The notes under the pieces were generated by a model. The model was not told where the DNA came from. It searched no databases and saw only the letters and a list, made by a program, of their open reading frames with translations. Source: CAVVSD01 sp963837655 (GTDB lineage Bacteria > Actinomycetota > Thermoleophilia > Solirubrobacterales > Solirubrobacteraceae). Taken from it: a stretch of 64,000 bases of DNA. Position 1 is the stretch's first letter. Each line of letters starts with the position of its first letter. Location of the stretch: positions 124,001 to 188,000 of the forward strand of contig CAWIOK010000014.1 in the NCBI GenBank assembly GCA_963837655.1, in the 5' to 3' direction. Shown here one piece after another: positions 8,849 through 17,892 of the stretch. The position numbers and the translations under genes were made by a program.

Positions 8849-11264
8849 ATGGGCCATCCCGCGGCGCATCCGCTCGACCGTCCGCGACGCGGCGCGTCGC
8901 GGCTGTGGGTGCGCTCGGCGCTCGCGCCGCCGCTGTGGTCGCGCATGCTGCCTGCGGGACTGGTCGGCGCCGCGGCGATCGTGCCGCGTCGACATCGCGC
9001 ATCGGATCGCACGTCGCGCCGGCGTCGCGATCATCGCGCTCGCCGTCGGCTTCCTCGGTGAGCGTGGCGACGCGATCGTCGTCTCGTCGTTCTGCGTCGC
9101 CGCGGCCGCGTTGAGCGGTCTCTGGGGCGACTGGGACGCCGCGTGGACGGTGACGCTCGTCGTCGTCGCGGCCGTCGAGCGTCAGCGCCGTGCTCGATCT
9201 CGCTGCTGCGCGCGCGGCGGCCACGACGACGGCCCGGCAGCTCGAGCTGCTGCGCCAGCTCGCCGAGCTGGCGCACGGGCTCGCGCAGCGTGCAGGAGCT
9301 CGCCGACGCGCTGCTGGACCTCCTCGTCCCCGCCTACGCCGATGCGGCGATGCTGGACCTGGCCGTCCAGGACCTCGACCGCCGCGTCGGCGCGCGCGTG
9401 CGCGGGCCCGCCGGGCGAGACGCCGAGGCGTGGCTGCGCGGTCGCCCGCCCGTCGATCCCAGCGTCCCCGGGACGCAGCGCGTCATCGCCACAGGCGAGA
9501 CGGCGCTCGTCGAGCCGACGTCGACGACGACCTGCTCCGCGAGGTGGCGACCGACGACGCGGACCTCGCTCGGCTGCGCGGCCCTCGGCGCCGCGCTCGG
9601 CGATCACGCTGCCGCTCGCGACACGCGGCGCGCCGTTCGGTGCGCTGTCGCTCCTCATCGGTGCCTCGGGGCGCCGCTACACGCCGGGCCGACCTGGAGT
9701 TCGCCGGTCTCGTGCAGGGCCGCATGGCGATCATGCTCGACAACACGGGCCTGAGTCGCGCCGCGGCGCGCAGCGAGGCGATCATGAGCGCGGCCCTCGA
9801 CACGCTCGAGGAAGCCGTGACGATGAACGGGCCCGACGGCGCGACCGTCTACGTCAACCAGGCGGCGGTGCGGCTGCTCGGCGCGAGCAGCGCAGACGAG
9901 ATCCTCAACGGCGCGCCGGGCGACGATCACGGCGCGCTTTTCCATCTACGACGAGGCCGGCGACCCGTTCGACTTCCGCGACCTCCCCGCCTTCCGCGCG
10001 ATCGCGGGCGAGGAGCACCCCGAGCCCAAGCTCGTGCGCAACGTCGTCGATCGCGACCGGCGAGGAGCGCTGGCTGCTGAACAAGGTGAGCGTCCTGCGC
10101 GACGCCGACGGTGGCGTCGACCGGATCGTCAACGTCATCGAGGACGTGACGCAGGTCAAGGGTGCCGAGGTCCGCCAGCGCCTGCTGGCGGAGGCGACCA
10201 GGGTGCTGGCGACCGCGACGGACCGTCGAGCGGACCCTCGGCGGCGTGGCGGCGGTCGTCGTCCCCAGCTCGCCGAGTGGTGCGTGATCGACGTCCCGGA
10301 CGGACCTGCAGCCCGCGCCGGGCGCGAGCCGGTCGGCGCGCGACGAGCGGATCGTCGTGGCGCTGCTCGCCGGCGGAGCCCAGCTCGGCACGCTCTCGCT
10401 GGGCCGCGAGCGGCGGTTCACCGGCGAGGAGCGGTGGCTGGCCGAGGAGCTCGGCCAACGGGCCGGCATCGCGGTCCTCAACGCCCGGCTCGCCGCGGAG
10501 CGCGCGGAGATCATGCGCGAGCTGCAGGCGGGCCTGCGCCCGCCAGAGCTGCCGCCCGTCCCCGGGCTGCGGACGGCCACCCTGTACCGCCCCGCGGGGG
10601 AGCTCAACGACGTCGGCGGCGACTTCTTCGATGCGTTCCCGACCAGTGCGGGCTGGACGGTCTGCATCGGCGACGTGACGGGCCAGGGCGCGCGCGCCGC
10701 GACCCTGACCGGGCTGACGCGCTACACGCTGCGGTCGGTCGCCCAGCACACGGGCGAGCAGGAGGACGCGATCGCCGCGGTCAACACGCGCGCTCGTCGA
10801 GCAGTCCGAGCTGGCGCTCTGCACGCTGGCGGTGCTGCGTCTGCATCGCGGGCCCGGCGATGCCGTGGTGCTCGGCTCGCTCTCGGCCGGGCACCCGCTG
10901 CCGGTGCTGATCCGCGACGGGACAGCGCGTCGAGCTCGGCGCGCCCGGCCCGATCGCGGGCGTCTTCGAGGACGCCACGTGGGACATCACCGACACGCCC
11001 GTGCAGGACGGGGACACGGTCGTGCTCTACACCGACGGCGTGCTCGACACCGTGGGTGACGAGGGGCGCTTCGGCGACGAGCGGCTGCTGGCGCTCCTCG
11101 ACGGCGCGCCGGCGGACCCGGTCGCGGTCGTCGCGCGCATCGACGACGCGCTCGCGACCTTCCAGGCGGGGCCGCAGCGCGACGACACGGCGATCGTGGC
11201 GATCACGGTCGACGACTCCAGGGCGCTGGCGGCTGCCATCGCGGAGGCGCACGCGACGGCGTAG
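8849..11264 (+). pseudogene. SpoIIE/RsbU-type PP2C phosphatase with GAF-PAS-GAF sensors, many frameshifts
   Basis: Pieced together across frames, this is one long gene: one or two N-terminal membrane segments (RRAGVAIIALAVGFLGE, AAWTVTLVVVAAV), a GAF-like domain (QELADALLDLLVPAYADAAM), a PAS domain (MSAALDTLEEAVTMNGPDGA, LLNKVSVLRDADGGVDR), a second GAF (LAGGAQLGTLSLGRERRFTG) and the phosphatase (YRPAGELNDVGGDFFDAF, CIGDVTGQGARAA, LSAGHPLPVL, LYTDGVLD, QRDDTAIVAI). Such proteins dephosphorylate anti-anti-sigma factors. At least ten frame changes interrupt it, e.g. an extra C near 10794 (ACGCGCGCTCGTC) and an extra base near 10924. Conservation of every domain argues for sequence error or a very young pseudogene. 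Confidence 0.75.
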
Positions 11265-11283
11265 CGGGGTACTGACACCCACC

Positions 11284-11940
11284 ATGTCCCCGCCTGCAGC
11301 CATCCTCGACATCGACGGCACGCTCGTCGACACGAACTACCAGCACGCGATGTCCTGGTACATGGCGTTCCGCCAGCACGACGTCGTGCTGCCGGTGTGG
11401 CGGATCCATCGCCACATCGGGATGGGCGGCGACCAGCTCGTCGCCGCGGTCGCCGGCGACGAGGTGGAGGAGCGCGCCGGCGACGACATCCGCGCCGCCG
11501 AGAGCGCGCTCTACCTCGCCACGATCCAGAGCACGTCGGTGCTCGAGGGCGCCCGCGAGCTCGATCGAGGACCTGAAGCGCGACGGGCGCCAGGTCGTGC
11601 TCGCGAGCTCCGCCAAGGAGCAGGAGGTCGACCACTACCTCGACCTGCTCGACGCGCGGGATCTCGTCGACGGCTGGACGACGTCCGCAGACGTCGAGCG
11701 CACGAAGCCCGAGCCCGATCTCGTCCGCGCGGCGCTCGACCAGCTCGGCACCGACGAGGCCGTCATGGTCGGCGACACGCCGTGGGATGTCGAGGCGGCC
11801 GAGAAGGCGGGCGTCCCGACGATCGCGGTGCTGACGGGCGGCTTCTCGGAGGCGGAGCTGCGGGATGCGGGCGCCGCGCGGTCTTCACCTCGATCGTCGG
11901 GCTGCGGGAGGAGCTGGGGTCGACGCCGCTGGGGGCGTGA
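11284..11940 (+). CDS. HAD-superfamily hydrolase, two frameshifts
   Basis: Phosphoglycolate-phosphatase-like HAD protein, about 218 residues when repaired. Motif I is DIDGTLVDTN near the N-terminus, the cap is helical, motif II/III are LASSAKEQEV and KPEPDLVRAAL, and motif IV is MVGDTPWDVEAAEKAG. A single extra G near 11563 (CTCGATCGAG) shifts frame inside GARELIEDLKRDG, and a second change near 11880 (missing one base or two extra) restores the C-terminus VFTSIVGLREELG. Family members hydrolyse small phosphoesters; the substrate is not predictable. It converges on the transporter at 11980. Confidence 0.75.
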   Translation: MSPPAAILDIDGTLVDTNYQHAMSWYMAFRQHDVVLPVWRIHRHIGMGGDQLVAAVAGDEVEERAGDDIRAAESALYLATIQSTSVLEGARELDRGPEARRAPGRARELRQGAGGRPLPRPARRAGSRRRLDDVRRRRAHEARARSRPRGARPARHRRGRHGRRHAVGCRGGREGGRPDDRGADGRLLGGGAAGCGRRAVFTSIVGLREELGSTPLGA

Positions 11941-13391
11941 GGTCCGCCGCCGGACCCCAGTGCGGCGGGTCGAGTGCGTCTAGCCCGAGGCCGAAGCGCC
12001 GACCACAGCGACGCGCCACCCGCACGCTGACGCCCCGGCAGCAGCAGGCTCCCCGCCGCCCCCACAAGTGACAGCCCGGCCGCCACGGCGATCGCAGCCG
12101 TGAACCCGTCCGTGAACGCCGCGGCGGTCCCGTAGCCGCCCGCGCCGGCGAAGGCCGCCACGGCCACCGCGATGCCGAACACGCCTCCCAGCTCGCGGAG
12201 GGTGCTGTTCACGCCCGACGCCTTGCCGACGGCCTCGGGCGCCACCGCGCCCATGACCGCGTTCTGGGCCGACGGCAGCGCCATCGACACACCGCAGCCC
12301 GCGATCACGAGCGCCGGCACCATCTCGACGTACGCCATCCCGGGGTCGGCGATCAGCGCGATCCACCCCATCCCGATCGCCTGCAGCAGCAGCCCACCGG
12401 CGAGGAACGGGCGCTCGCCGAAGCGGTCGACGAGCGCGCCGGCGAGCGGCGCGACGAAGAACAGCGTCGCCGTCCACGGCAGCAGGCGCAGGCCGGCGCC
12501 GAGCGCGTCGTCGCCCAGGCCCGTCTGCAGGAACTGCGCGAGGAAGAACACGGCGCCGAAGAGCGAGGCGAACGTGAGGAAGATCGCACCGTTGCCGGCC
12601 GAGAACGCCCGCGAGCGGAACATGCCCAGCGGCAGCATCGGCTCGGGCGCCCGACGCTCCCACCCGAGGAACGCCCCCAGCACCACGATCCCACCGGCAA
12701 GCGATCCGACGACCTCCGCGCTGCTCCATCCGGCCGAGTTGCCCCGCACGAGCCCCCACACGACACCGACCGCCGCGAGCGTGATGAGGACGAGCCCTGG
12801 CAGATCCAGCGAACGGTCGGTGCCCCTGCTCTCCGGGATCCGCGCCAGCGCGACCGGGACGACGGCGAGGCCGATCGGCACGTTGATCCAGAAGATCCAG
12901 CTCCAGGAGATGCCCTGCGCGACCGCTCCGCCGACGACGGGTCCGGTCGCGACGGCGAGGCCGGTGAGGCCCTGCAGCGCGCCGATCGCCGACCCGCGAC
13001 GCTCGGCGGGGAACGCTGCGCTCACCAGCGCGAGCGCGAGCGGCATGACGAACGCCGCGCCCGCACCCTGCACGGTCCGGGCGGCGATGAGCCAGCCCGC
13101 GGTCGGCGCCAGCGCGCAGGCCGCCGAGGCCAGCGCGAACAACGCGAGCCCGCCGGCGAACAGCCGCCGTCGCCCGTAGCGGTCACCGAGCGCGGAGGCG
13201 GTCATGAGCAGGACGGCGAAGCTGAGGTTGTACGCGTTCACCGTCCACTCGAGCTCCGCGATGCTCGCGCCGAGGTCGGCGCGGATGGTGGTGAGCGCGG
13301 TCGAGACGACGAGCGTGTCGAGCGCGACCATGAAGGAGGCGACGGCGGCCAGGCCGAGGACCCAGCGGCGCGACGAGGATGACGTGGTCAT
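11763..13391 (-). CDS. DHA2-family MFS transporter (C-terminal end uncertain)
   Basis: A 14-helix DHA2 efflux protein: first helix VALDTLVVSTALTTIRADLG, motif A in SALGDRYGRRRLF, the helix-5 motif ARTVQGAGAAFVMPLALALV and WSWIFWINVPIGLAVVPVAL. The transporter proper ends near residue 445 (GAAGSLLLPGRQ, about position 12050). The remaining 95 or so residues are proline/arginine-rich, lie antisense to the HAD gene and look out of frame; another frame stops at 11980, so a frameshift near 12040 probably moved the natural stop. It is divergent from the ECF sigma gene at 13463. The substrate is unknown. Confidence 0.85.
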   Translation of the reverse strand: MTTSSSSRRWVLGLAAVASFMVALDTLVVSTALTTIRADLGASIAELEWTVNAYNLSFAVLLMTASALGDRYGRRRLFAGGLALFALASAACALAPTAGWLIAARTVQGAGAAFVMPLALALVSAAFPAERRGSAIGALQGLTGLAVATGPVVGGAVAQGISWSWIFWINVPIGLAVVPVALARIPESRGTDRSLDLPGLVLITLAAVGVVWGLVRGNSAGWSSAEVVGSLAGGIVVLGAFLGWERRAPEPMLPLGMFRSRAFSAGNGAIFLTFASLFGAVFFLAQFLQTGLGDDALGAGLRLLPWTATLFFVAPLAGALVDRFGERPFLAGGLLLQAIGMGWIALIADPGMAYVEMVPALVIAGCGVSMALPSAQNAVMGAVAPEAVGKASGVNSTLRELGGVFGIAVAVAAFAGAGGYGTAAAFTDGFTAAIAVAAGLSLVGAAGSLLLPGRQRAGGASLWSALRPRARRTRPAALGSGGGPHAPSGVDPSSSRSPTIEVKTARRPHPAAPPPRSRPSAPRSSGRPPSRPPRHPTACRRP

Positions 13392-13462
13392 GCGTGGTTG
13401 GACCGGGGAGATGACCGCGAGATCACCGATGAGTTCGGGGCCCCACGGCCGTCCAAACGCCG

Positions 13463-14349
13463 ATGACCACCTTCACCGACGACGCCACCGCGTTCAGCGC
13501 CCTGGTCGAGCCGTACCGTCGGGCGCTCGAGGTGCACTGCTACCGGATGCTGGGGTCGCTCCACGACGCCGAGGACGCCGCCCAGGAGACGCTGCTGCGC
13601 GCGTGGCGCTCACTCGACGGATTCGAGGGCCGCTCGTCCGTGCACACCTGGCTGTACCGGATCGCCACGAACGTCTGCCTCGACGAGCTCGAGCGTCGCC
13701 CACGCCGTGCTGAGCCGGTCGTCGATCCCTTCCCCGACGAGCGTCTCGACGAGGTCACAGCGCCGCTCGCCGACCCGGCCGCCCGCTACGCGGCGCGCGA
13801 GGGGATGGAACTCGCCTTCCTCACGGCGATCCAGTGGCTCCCCGGCCGCCAGCGCGCGGTCCTCATCCTCCGCGACGTGCTCGGCTGGAGCGCCGCGGAG
13901 GTCGCCGATCTGCTCGGCACGTCACCGGCCCGCCGCCAACAGCGCACTGCAGCGCGCGCGGGCCACGATCGAAGGGGACCTCGGCGTGCGCCCGGTGGCG
14001 CCCGCGCGCGCCGGCGAGCGCGAGCTGCTGCGCAGCTACGTCGACGCGTGGGAGCAGGCCGACATCGCCGCGCTCGTCGCGCTGCTGCGCGAAGACGCGG
14101 TCCTGGCCATGCCGCCGGAGCCGGCGGTCCACGGGGCCGGCGGCGATCGGCGCGTTCATGCGGGGGGCGTCGACGCGGATGGAACTCGTCGCGAGTGCGT
14201 CAGCGGCCAACCGTCAGCCCGCGGTCGCCATGCACGAGCGCATGGACGACGGCGGGCTGGTGCTGCACCGGCTCATCGTGCTCGATGTCCGGGACGGCCG
14301 GATCGCGCGGATGGACGCGTTCCCGGCCGACGTGCTCAGTCGCGGTTGA
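13463..14349 (+). CDS. ECF sigma factor with C-terminal SnoaL-like domain, two frameshifts
   Basis: Alternative sigma factor, about 294 residues repaired. Region 2 reads CYRMLGSLHDAEDAAQETLL and VHTWLYRIATNVCLDELERR; region 4 reads PGRQRAVLILRDVLGWSAAE and ALQRARATIE; the tail (ERELLRSYVDAWEQADIAAL ... DDGGLVLHRLIVLDVRDGRI) is the SnoaL-like domain seen in the SigX5/SigJ-type ECF groups, where it modulates activity in place of a separate anti-sigma factor. One extra C near 13930 and an extra G in the GGGG at about 14130 break the frame. No anti-sigma gene is adjacent, in keeping with that group. It may govern the divergent transporter, but I saw no matching promoter pair. Confidence 0.82.
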
Positions 14350-14509
14350 CGACGTCCTTCACCTTGTCGCCGGCCTTGTCGACGGCGTCCTTGACCTTGC
14401 CCTGCCCGCGGTCGACGCGACCCTCGTTCTTGAGTCCCTCGTCGCCGGTCAGGTCGCCGACGGCCTCCTTGGTACGGCCCTTGGCGTCGTCGGTCGTTCC
14501 GTCACCCAT
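14336..14509 (-). CDS. CsbD-family stress protein (57 aa)
   Basis: Short hydrophilic protein MGDGTTDDAKGRTKEAVGDL followed by TGDEGLKNEGRVDRGQGKVK and DAVDKAGDKVKDVV, the characteristic repeating pattern of CsbD, a general-stress protein of unknown molecular role in many bacteria. AAAGGAGA precedes the ATG at 14509 at good spacing. Its last 14 bases overlap the end of the convergent sigma-factor gene. Confidence 0.9.
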   Translation of the reverse strand: MGDGTTDDAKGRTKEAVGDLTGDEGLKNEGRVDRGQGKVKDAVDKAGDKVKDVVNRD

Positions 14510-14549
14510 GACGGTCTCCTTTCGCTCGGTCTGACAGGAGCGCTACCCG

Positions 14550-15425
14550 CTACGGCACGACCCAACCGGCTTCTCGTCGCCGCGCCGACGCGACGAGCGC
14601 CAGCCCCGGGAGCTCCAGGCCCCCGGCCACCGCGTACGGCGCGACCGCGTCGCGCAGCGTCGCCTCGAGGTGCTCCCTCGCGTCGGCGGGCATCGCTGCG
14701 ATGCGCCTGGCCAGCGGGCCCGCGATCGTGGATGTCCGCACCCACCACTCCTCGAAGGACGCTGCGCGGAGCGGCACCGGTCGGCCCTCGACGGCCACGT
14801 CGGTGAAGCCGGCGGCCTGCAGGAGCGCGCCGAGACGCTCGGCGTCGGCGAGCGAGAACGGCCCGGGCACGCCCGGTGGCGGCACGGGCTCGCCGAGCTG
14901 CGCGCTCATGGCGTCGACGACGACGGCGAGCCAGGGGTTGCGATCGCGCGGGCCCCACACCGAGACGGCCACCCGCGCGCCGGGCCGAGCGACGCGGTGC
15001 AGCTCGCGCGCCGCGCCGTCGGGGTCGGTCGCGAACATGAGGCCCTCGCGGCATACGACGACGTCGTAGGAGCGGTCGGGCTCGTCGATGTCCTCGAGGT
15101 CCAGGACGCGCGTCCGCACGCCCGCCAGCCCCGCGGCGCGCTCGGTCGCGATCGCGACCATCGGCGCCGCGACGTCGGACAGGACCACCTCGAGGCCGTC
15201 CACCCGCCGCGCGGCGGCGATGCCCAGCCCGCCCGGCCCACACGCCAGCTCCAGCAGGCGCTCGCCGGGCAGGGGGGACGTGAGGTCGAGCAGGCGCTCG
15301 GCGAGCCCGGCAGTCCGGGCGTCGACCGCATCGGCGTGCTCACCCCATCCCGGTGCGACGGCGGCCCACATGCCGTGGACGCGGGCGCGGACGTCCGCGC
15401 GATCGAGGATGCTGCTGCGTTCCAC
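14550..15425 (-). CDS. Class I SAM-dependent methyltransferase
   Basis: A 291-residue UbiE/Methyltransf_11-type enzyme with the SAM-binding motif I LLELACGPGGLGIAAA, acidic loop VVLSDVAAPMV, LDLEDIDEPDRSYDVVVCRE and the post-motif segment RVARPGARVAVSVWGPRDRN. I place the start at GTG 15425, 8 bases after AGGAGG; there is no ATG nearby. It is divergent from a TetR gene across an AT-rich gap, so that regulator probably controls it. The acceptor substrate is unknown. Confidence 0.85.
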   Translation of the reverse strand: MERSSILDRADVRARVHGMWAAVAPGWGEHADAVDARTAGLAERLLDLTSPLPGERLLELACGPGGLGIAAARRVDGLEVVLSDVAAPMVAIATERAAGLAGVRTRVLDLEDIDEPDRSYDVVVCREGLMFATDPDGAARELHRVARPGARVAVSVWGPRDRNPWLAVVVDAMSAQLGEPVPPPGVPGPFSLADAERLGALLQAAGFTDVAVEGRPVPLRAASFEEWWVRTSTIAGPLARRIAAMPADAREHLEATLRDAVAPYAVAGGLELPGLALVASARRREAGWVVP

Positions 15426-15446
15426 GGTCGTTGCCTCCTGCGAGAA

Positions 15447-15468
15447 TTGACAACAGACGACATATAAT
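15447..15468. promoter_or_regulatory. AT-rich divergent promoter region
   Basis: TTGACA (15447-15452) and TATAAT (15463-15468) are both perfect consensus hexamers, but only 10 bases apart on the plus strand, so they cannot belong to one ordinary promoter. The strip between methyltransferase and TetR is strikingly AT-rich for this genome and must hold the promoters of both. Confidence 0.35.
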
Positions 15469-15491
15469 AAAGTTAGGCAGACTGTAGCGAA

Positions 15492-16142
15492 TTGTCGGAA
15501 CCCGTGAAGTCCCGTCGCCGGTACGAGTCCCCGCGCAGGCGCGAGCAGGCCGAGGCGACGCGCCGCGCGATCCTGGGCGCGGCGCAGTCGCTCTTCGAAC
15601 GCGACGGCTACGCCGCCACGACGATGGCCGCCATCGCGACCGAGGCGCAGGTGTCCACGAAGACCGTCTACACCGCCTTCGAGACGAAGAGCGGCGTCCT
15701 GCGCGCCCTCTGGCACCTCCTCCTGCGCGGCGACCAGGGCGAGCGGCCGGTCGGCGAGCGCTCCTGGTTCGAGGAAGTCCTCGACGAGCCCGATCCGGAG
15801 CGTCAGCTGCGGCGCAACGCACGCAACGCCCGTGCGGTGAAGGAGCGGATCGGCAACCTGCTCGGCGTGATCCGCAGCGCGGCCGCGACCGACCCCGACG
15901 GCGCGCAGCTGTGGGAGCGGATCGGCAGCGACTTCCACGCCAACCAGCGCGCGGTCGTTGCGTCGATCGACGCCAAGGGCGGCCTGCGCGCCGAGCTCGG
16001 CGTGGAGCAGGCCGCCGACATCCTCTGGACGCTCAATCACCCCGACGTCTGGCTCCTCCTCGCCGGGCGTGGCTGGAGCCCGGACACGTTCGAGCGCTGG
16101 TTCGCCGACGCGAGCTGTCGCGAGCTGCTGGAACCCCGCTAG
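15492..16142 (+). CDS. TetR-family transcriptional regulator
   Basis: A 216-residue regulator with an N-terminal TetR DNA-binding domain (RREQAEATRRAILGAAQSLF, GYAATTMAAIATEAQVSTKT, VYTAFETKSGVLRALW) and a helical effector domain. The start is uncertain: TTG at 15492 (MSEPVKSRRRY) or GTG at 15504 (MKSRRRYESP); neither has a good ribosome binding site. It is divergent from the methyltransferase and ends 4 bases into the end of the convergent mhqD-like gene. Confidence 0.82.
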   Translation: MSEPVKSRRRYESPRRREQAEATRRAILGAAQSLFERDGYAATTMAAIATEAQVSTKTVYTAFETKSGVLRALWHLLLRGDQGERPVGERSWFEEVLDEPDPERQLRRNARNARAVKERIGNLLGVIRSAAATDPDGAQLWERIGSDFHANQRAVVASIDAKGGLRAELGVEQAADILWTLNHPDVWLLLAGRGWSPDTFERWFADASCRELLEPR

Positions 16143-16807
16143 CCGGCGGTGTCGGCCCGCGCCGGCGCCGGCGCCAGGGTCCGGGCCAGCCAGTCCGCGG
16201 CCGCCGGGACATGCGCGGGGTCGATGTGGTGCCCTGCGTCGGACTCGTGGTACTCGACGTCGACTCCGCCGGCCTCCAGCAGCTCGTCCGCGCGCCGGGC
16301 GAACCCGACCTCCATCACCGGGTCGCGCCGTCCGTGCGCGATGAAGACGCGCAGGTCGGGGCGGCTCGCCAGGTCGGGCTGCCACCCGTCGACCACGGGG
16401 ACGAACCCGGAGAACGCGAGGATCCCCGCGGGCGCCGGGCGATCTGCGCTCAGCCCGAGGGCGTAGCTCATCACCGAGCCCATCGAGAAGCCGCCGAACA
16501 CGGTCTGCCCGGGCGTCAGCCCCGTGCGCTCCCACAGCTCGTCGTGGAACGCCGCGAGCTTGCCGTACGCGCTGCGGAACGTATCCGGGTCCGGGTAGCC
16601 GACCCGCGGCACCACGTACCAGTGGTAGCCCGGACCGCCGAGGCTCAGCGGCGCGCGCGGCGTCACCACGTGCAGCCGCCGCCCGGGATCGAGGACGTCG
16701 GCGAGACCGAGCAGGTCGCGCTCGTCGGAGCCGCGTCCGTGGTGCAGGACGAGCAGGCCGGCCGCCTGGCCGCCCGCTGGTCGCTCGAGGTAGGTCAGAT
16801 CGTTCAT
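16139..16807 (-). CDS. mhqD: MhqD-like carboxylesterase/phospholipase
   Basis: A 222-residue alpha/beta hydrolase of the phospholipase/carboxylesterase family: LVLHHGRGSDERDLLGLADV (the HHG-G-E oxyanion region), nucleophile elbow GGFSMGSVMS, acid in IAHGRRDPVM and catalytic histidine in DAGHHID. Its start overlaps the stop of the mhqO-like gene by ATGA. In Bacillus subtilis mhqO and mhqD are co-transcribed and protect against methylhydroquinone and catechol-type electrophiles; the same pairing here supports that role. The exact substrate of MhqD is not known in any species. Confidence 0.8.
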   Translation of the reverse strand: MNDLTYLERPAGGQAAGLLVLHHGRGSDERDLLGLADVLDPGRRLHVVTPRAPLSLGGPGYHWYVVPRVGYPDPDTFRSAYGKLAAFHDELWERTGLTPGQTVFGGFSMGSVMSYALGLSADRPAPAGILAFSGFVPVVDGWQPDLASRPDLRVFIAHGRRDPVMEVGFARRADELLEAGGVDVEYHESDAGHHIDPAHVPAAADWLARTLAPAPARADTAG

Positions 16808-17739
16808 CGTGCGGCCTCCGCGCGCTGCGCGGTCCGGGGGTTGACGATCGGCTGCAGCAGCTTCTCCAACTGCGGGCGCAGGTGCTCGTGCTGGCGCGGG
16901 AGGCGCAGCTCCTCGCCGAGGCGCTCCGCGTCCTCGTCGACCGCGAAGCCCGGCGAGGTCGTGGCGATCTCGAACAGGATCCCCTGGGGCTGGCGGAAGT
17001 AGATGGCGTTGAAGTAGTCGCGGTCGATGACGGGCGTCACCTGCATCCCGGCCGACCGTGCGCGCTGGAGCCAGGCGACGTGATCGTCGTCGCGCGAGTG
17101 CCAGGCGATGTGGTGCACCGTCCCGGAGCCCTGGATCCCGACCTCGGTGGCCGGGTCGTAGCCCCAGTGGAAGTGGCGCTCCTCGCCCTGCAGGCGGTAC
17201 TCGCCCTCGCGCGTCTCCGTGAAGCCCAGCGTGTCGGTCAGCAGCGACCGGTCCGCATCGGGTGCCTGGGCGGCGTAGGCGCGCGCGCCCTCGACGCCGA
17301 GGATCGCGTGCTCGGCGGGCACCTCGGGGTGCTCCGCGCGCAGCGGCGGGTTGCCGTCGTCGGCGACGACCAGCTCGAGCGCGAGCCCGTCGGGGTCCGC
17401 GAAGCGCAGCGTGCCGTCGCCGCCCAGGGCGTCGTGCCCGCGGGCGGCCAGCCGGCCGGCCCAGAAGTCCAGCGACTCCGCAGATGCGACGCCGAGCTGG
17501 ATCGTGTGGATCATCCCCGCGCCCGCGCGGCCGCGGCGCGCGCCGGCGAACTCGAACCAGGTGAGGATCGAGCCCGCCGAGCCGGCCTCGTCGCCGAAGT
17601 ACAGGTGGTAGGCGTCCGGTGCGTCGAAGTTCACCGTCTTCTTCACGAGGCGAAGGCCGAGCGTGTCGGCGTAGAAGGCGACGTTTCCCTGCGCGTCGCC
17701 CGTGATCATCGTGATGTGGTGCATGCCCTCGAGCTTCAT
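16804..17739 (-). CDS. mhqO: MhqO-like ring-cleaving dioxygenase (VOC/glyoxalase family)
   Basis: A 311-residue protein with two vicinal-oxygen-chelate modules. Metal ligands are visible as the histidine in EGMHHITMITGD, the histidine in GTVHHIAWHSRDDDH and the glutamate in QGILFEIATTSPGFAVDED. The sequence GMHHITMITGDAQGNVAFY and WHSRDDDH are typical of the MhqO/PcpA-like extradiol dioxygenase branch, which opens hydroquinone rings using Fe(II). It is first in a two-gene unit with the esterase. Two tandem operator-like repeats sit 24 bases upstream of the start. Confidence 0.85.
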   Translation of the reverse strand: MKLEGMHHITMITGDAQGNVAFYADTLGLRLVKKTVNFDAPDAYHLYFGDEAGSAGSILTWFEFAGARRGRAGAGMIHTIQLGVASAESLDFWAGRLAARGHDALGGDGTLRFADPDGLALELVVADDGNPPLRAEHPEVPAEHAILGVEGARAYAAQAPDADRSLLTDTLGFTETREGEYRLQGEERHFHWGYDPATEVGIQGSGTVHHIAWHSRDDDHVAWLQRARSAGMQVTPVIDRDYFNAIYFRQPQGILFEIATTSPGFAVDEDAERLGEELRLPRQHEHLRPQLEKLLQPIVNPRTAQRAEAAR

Positions 17740-17762
17740 GGCCTGTCCTCAGGTGGGAAAGT

Positions 17763-17805
17763 GATTGCGACCGCAACTATATCAGATGATTGCGACTACA
17801 ACTAC
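17763..17805 (-). promoter_or_regulatory. Tandem operator repeats before mhqO
   Basis: Two direct copies of GATTGCGACYRCAACTA begin at 17763 and 17788, 25 bases apart. The first contains the perfect dyad TTGC-GACC-GCAA (17765-17776), the second a near dyad. Between them, on the minus strand, lies TATAGT, a good -10 box for mhqO. The core matches the dyad before the MarR gene at 20821-20842. Confidence 0.55.
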
Positions 17806-17872
17806 ATGGGCGCCAGTGTATGCAGGAATCGCACGACCGATGGGTAAGGCGCGCAATGATCCGGCCGCGATC

Positions 17873-17886
17873 GTGCAGTTCTGCAC
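17873..17886. promoter_or_regulatory. Perfect palindrome before the GntR gene
   Basis: GTGCAG-TT-CTGCAC, 7 bases before the ATG at 17893. Its place and symmetry fit an autoregulatory operator for the GntR/FCD regulator it precedes. Confidence 0.45.
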
Positions 17887-17892
17887 ACAGTT

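Noticed and set aside
15447..15468. Consensus TTGACA and TATAAT as one promoter
   Set aside because: The spacing is only 10 bases, far from the 16-18 needed; they must belong to different promoters or be coincidental in an AT-rich strip.
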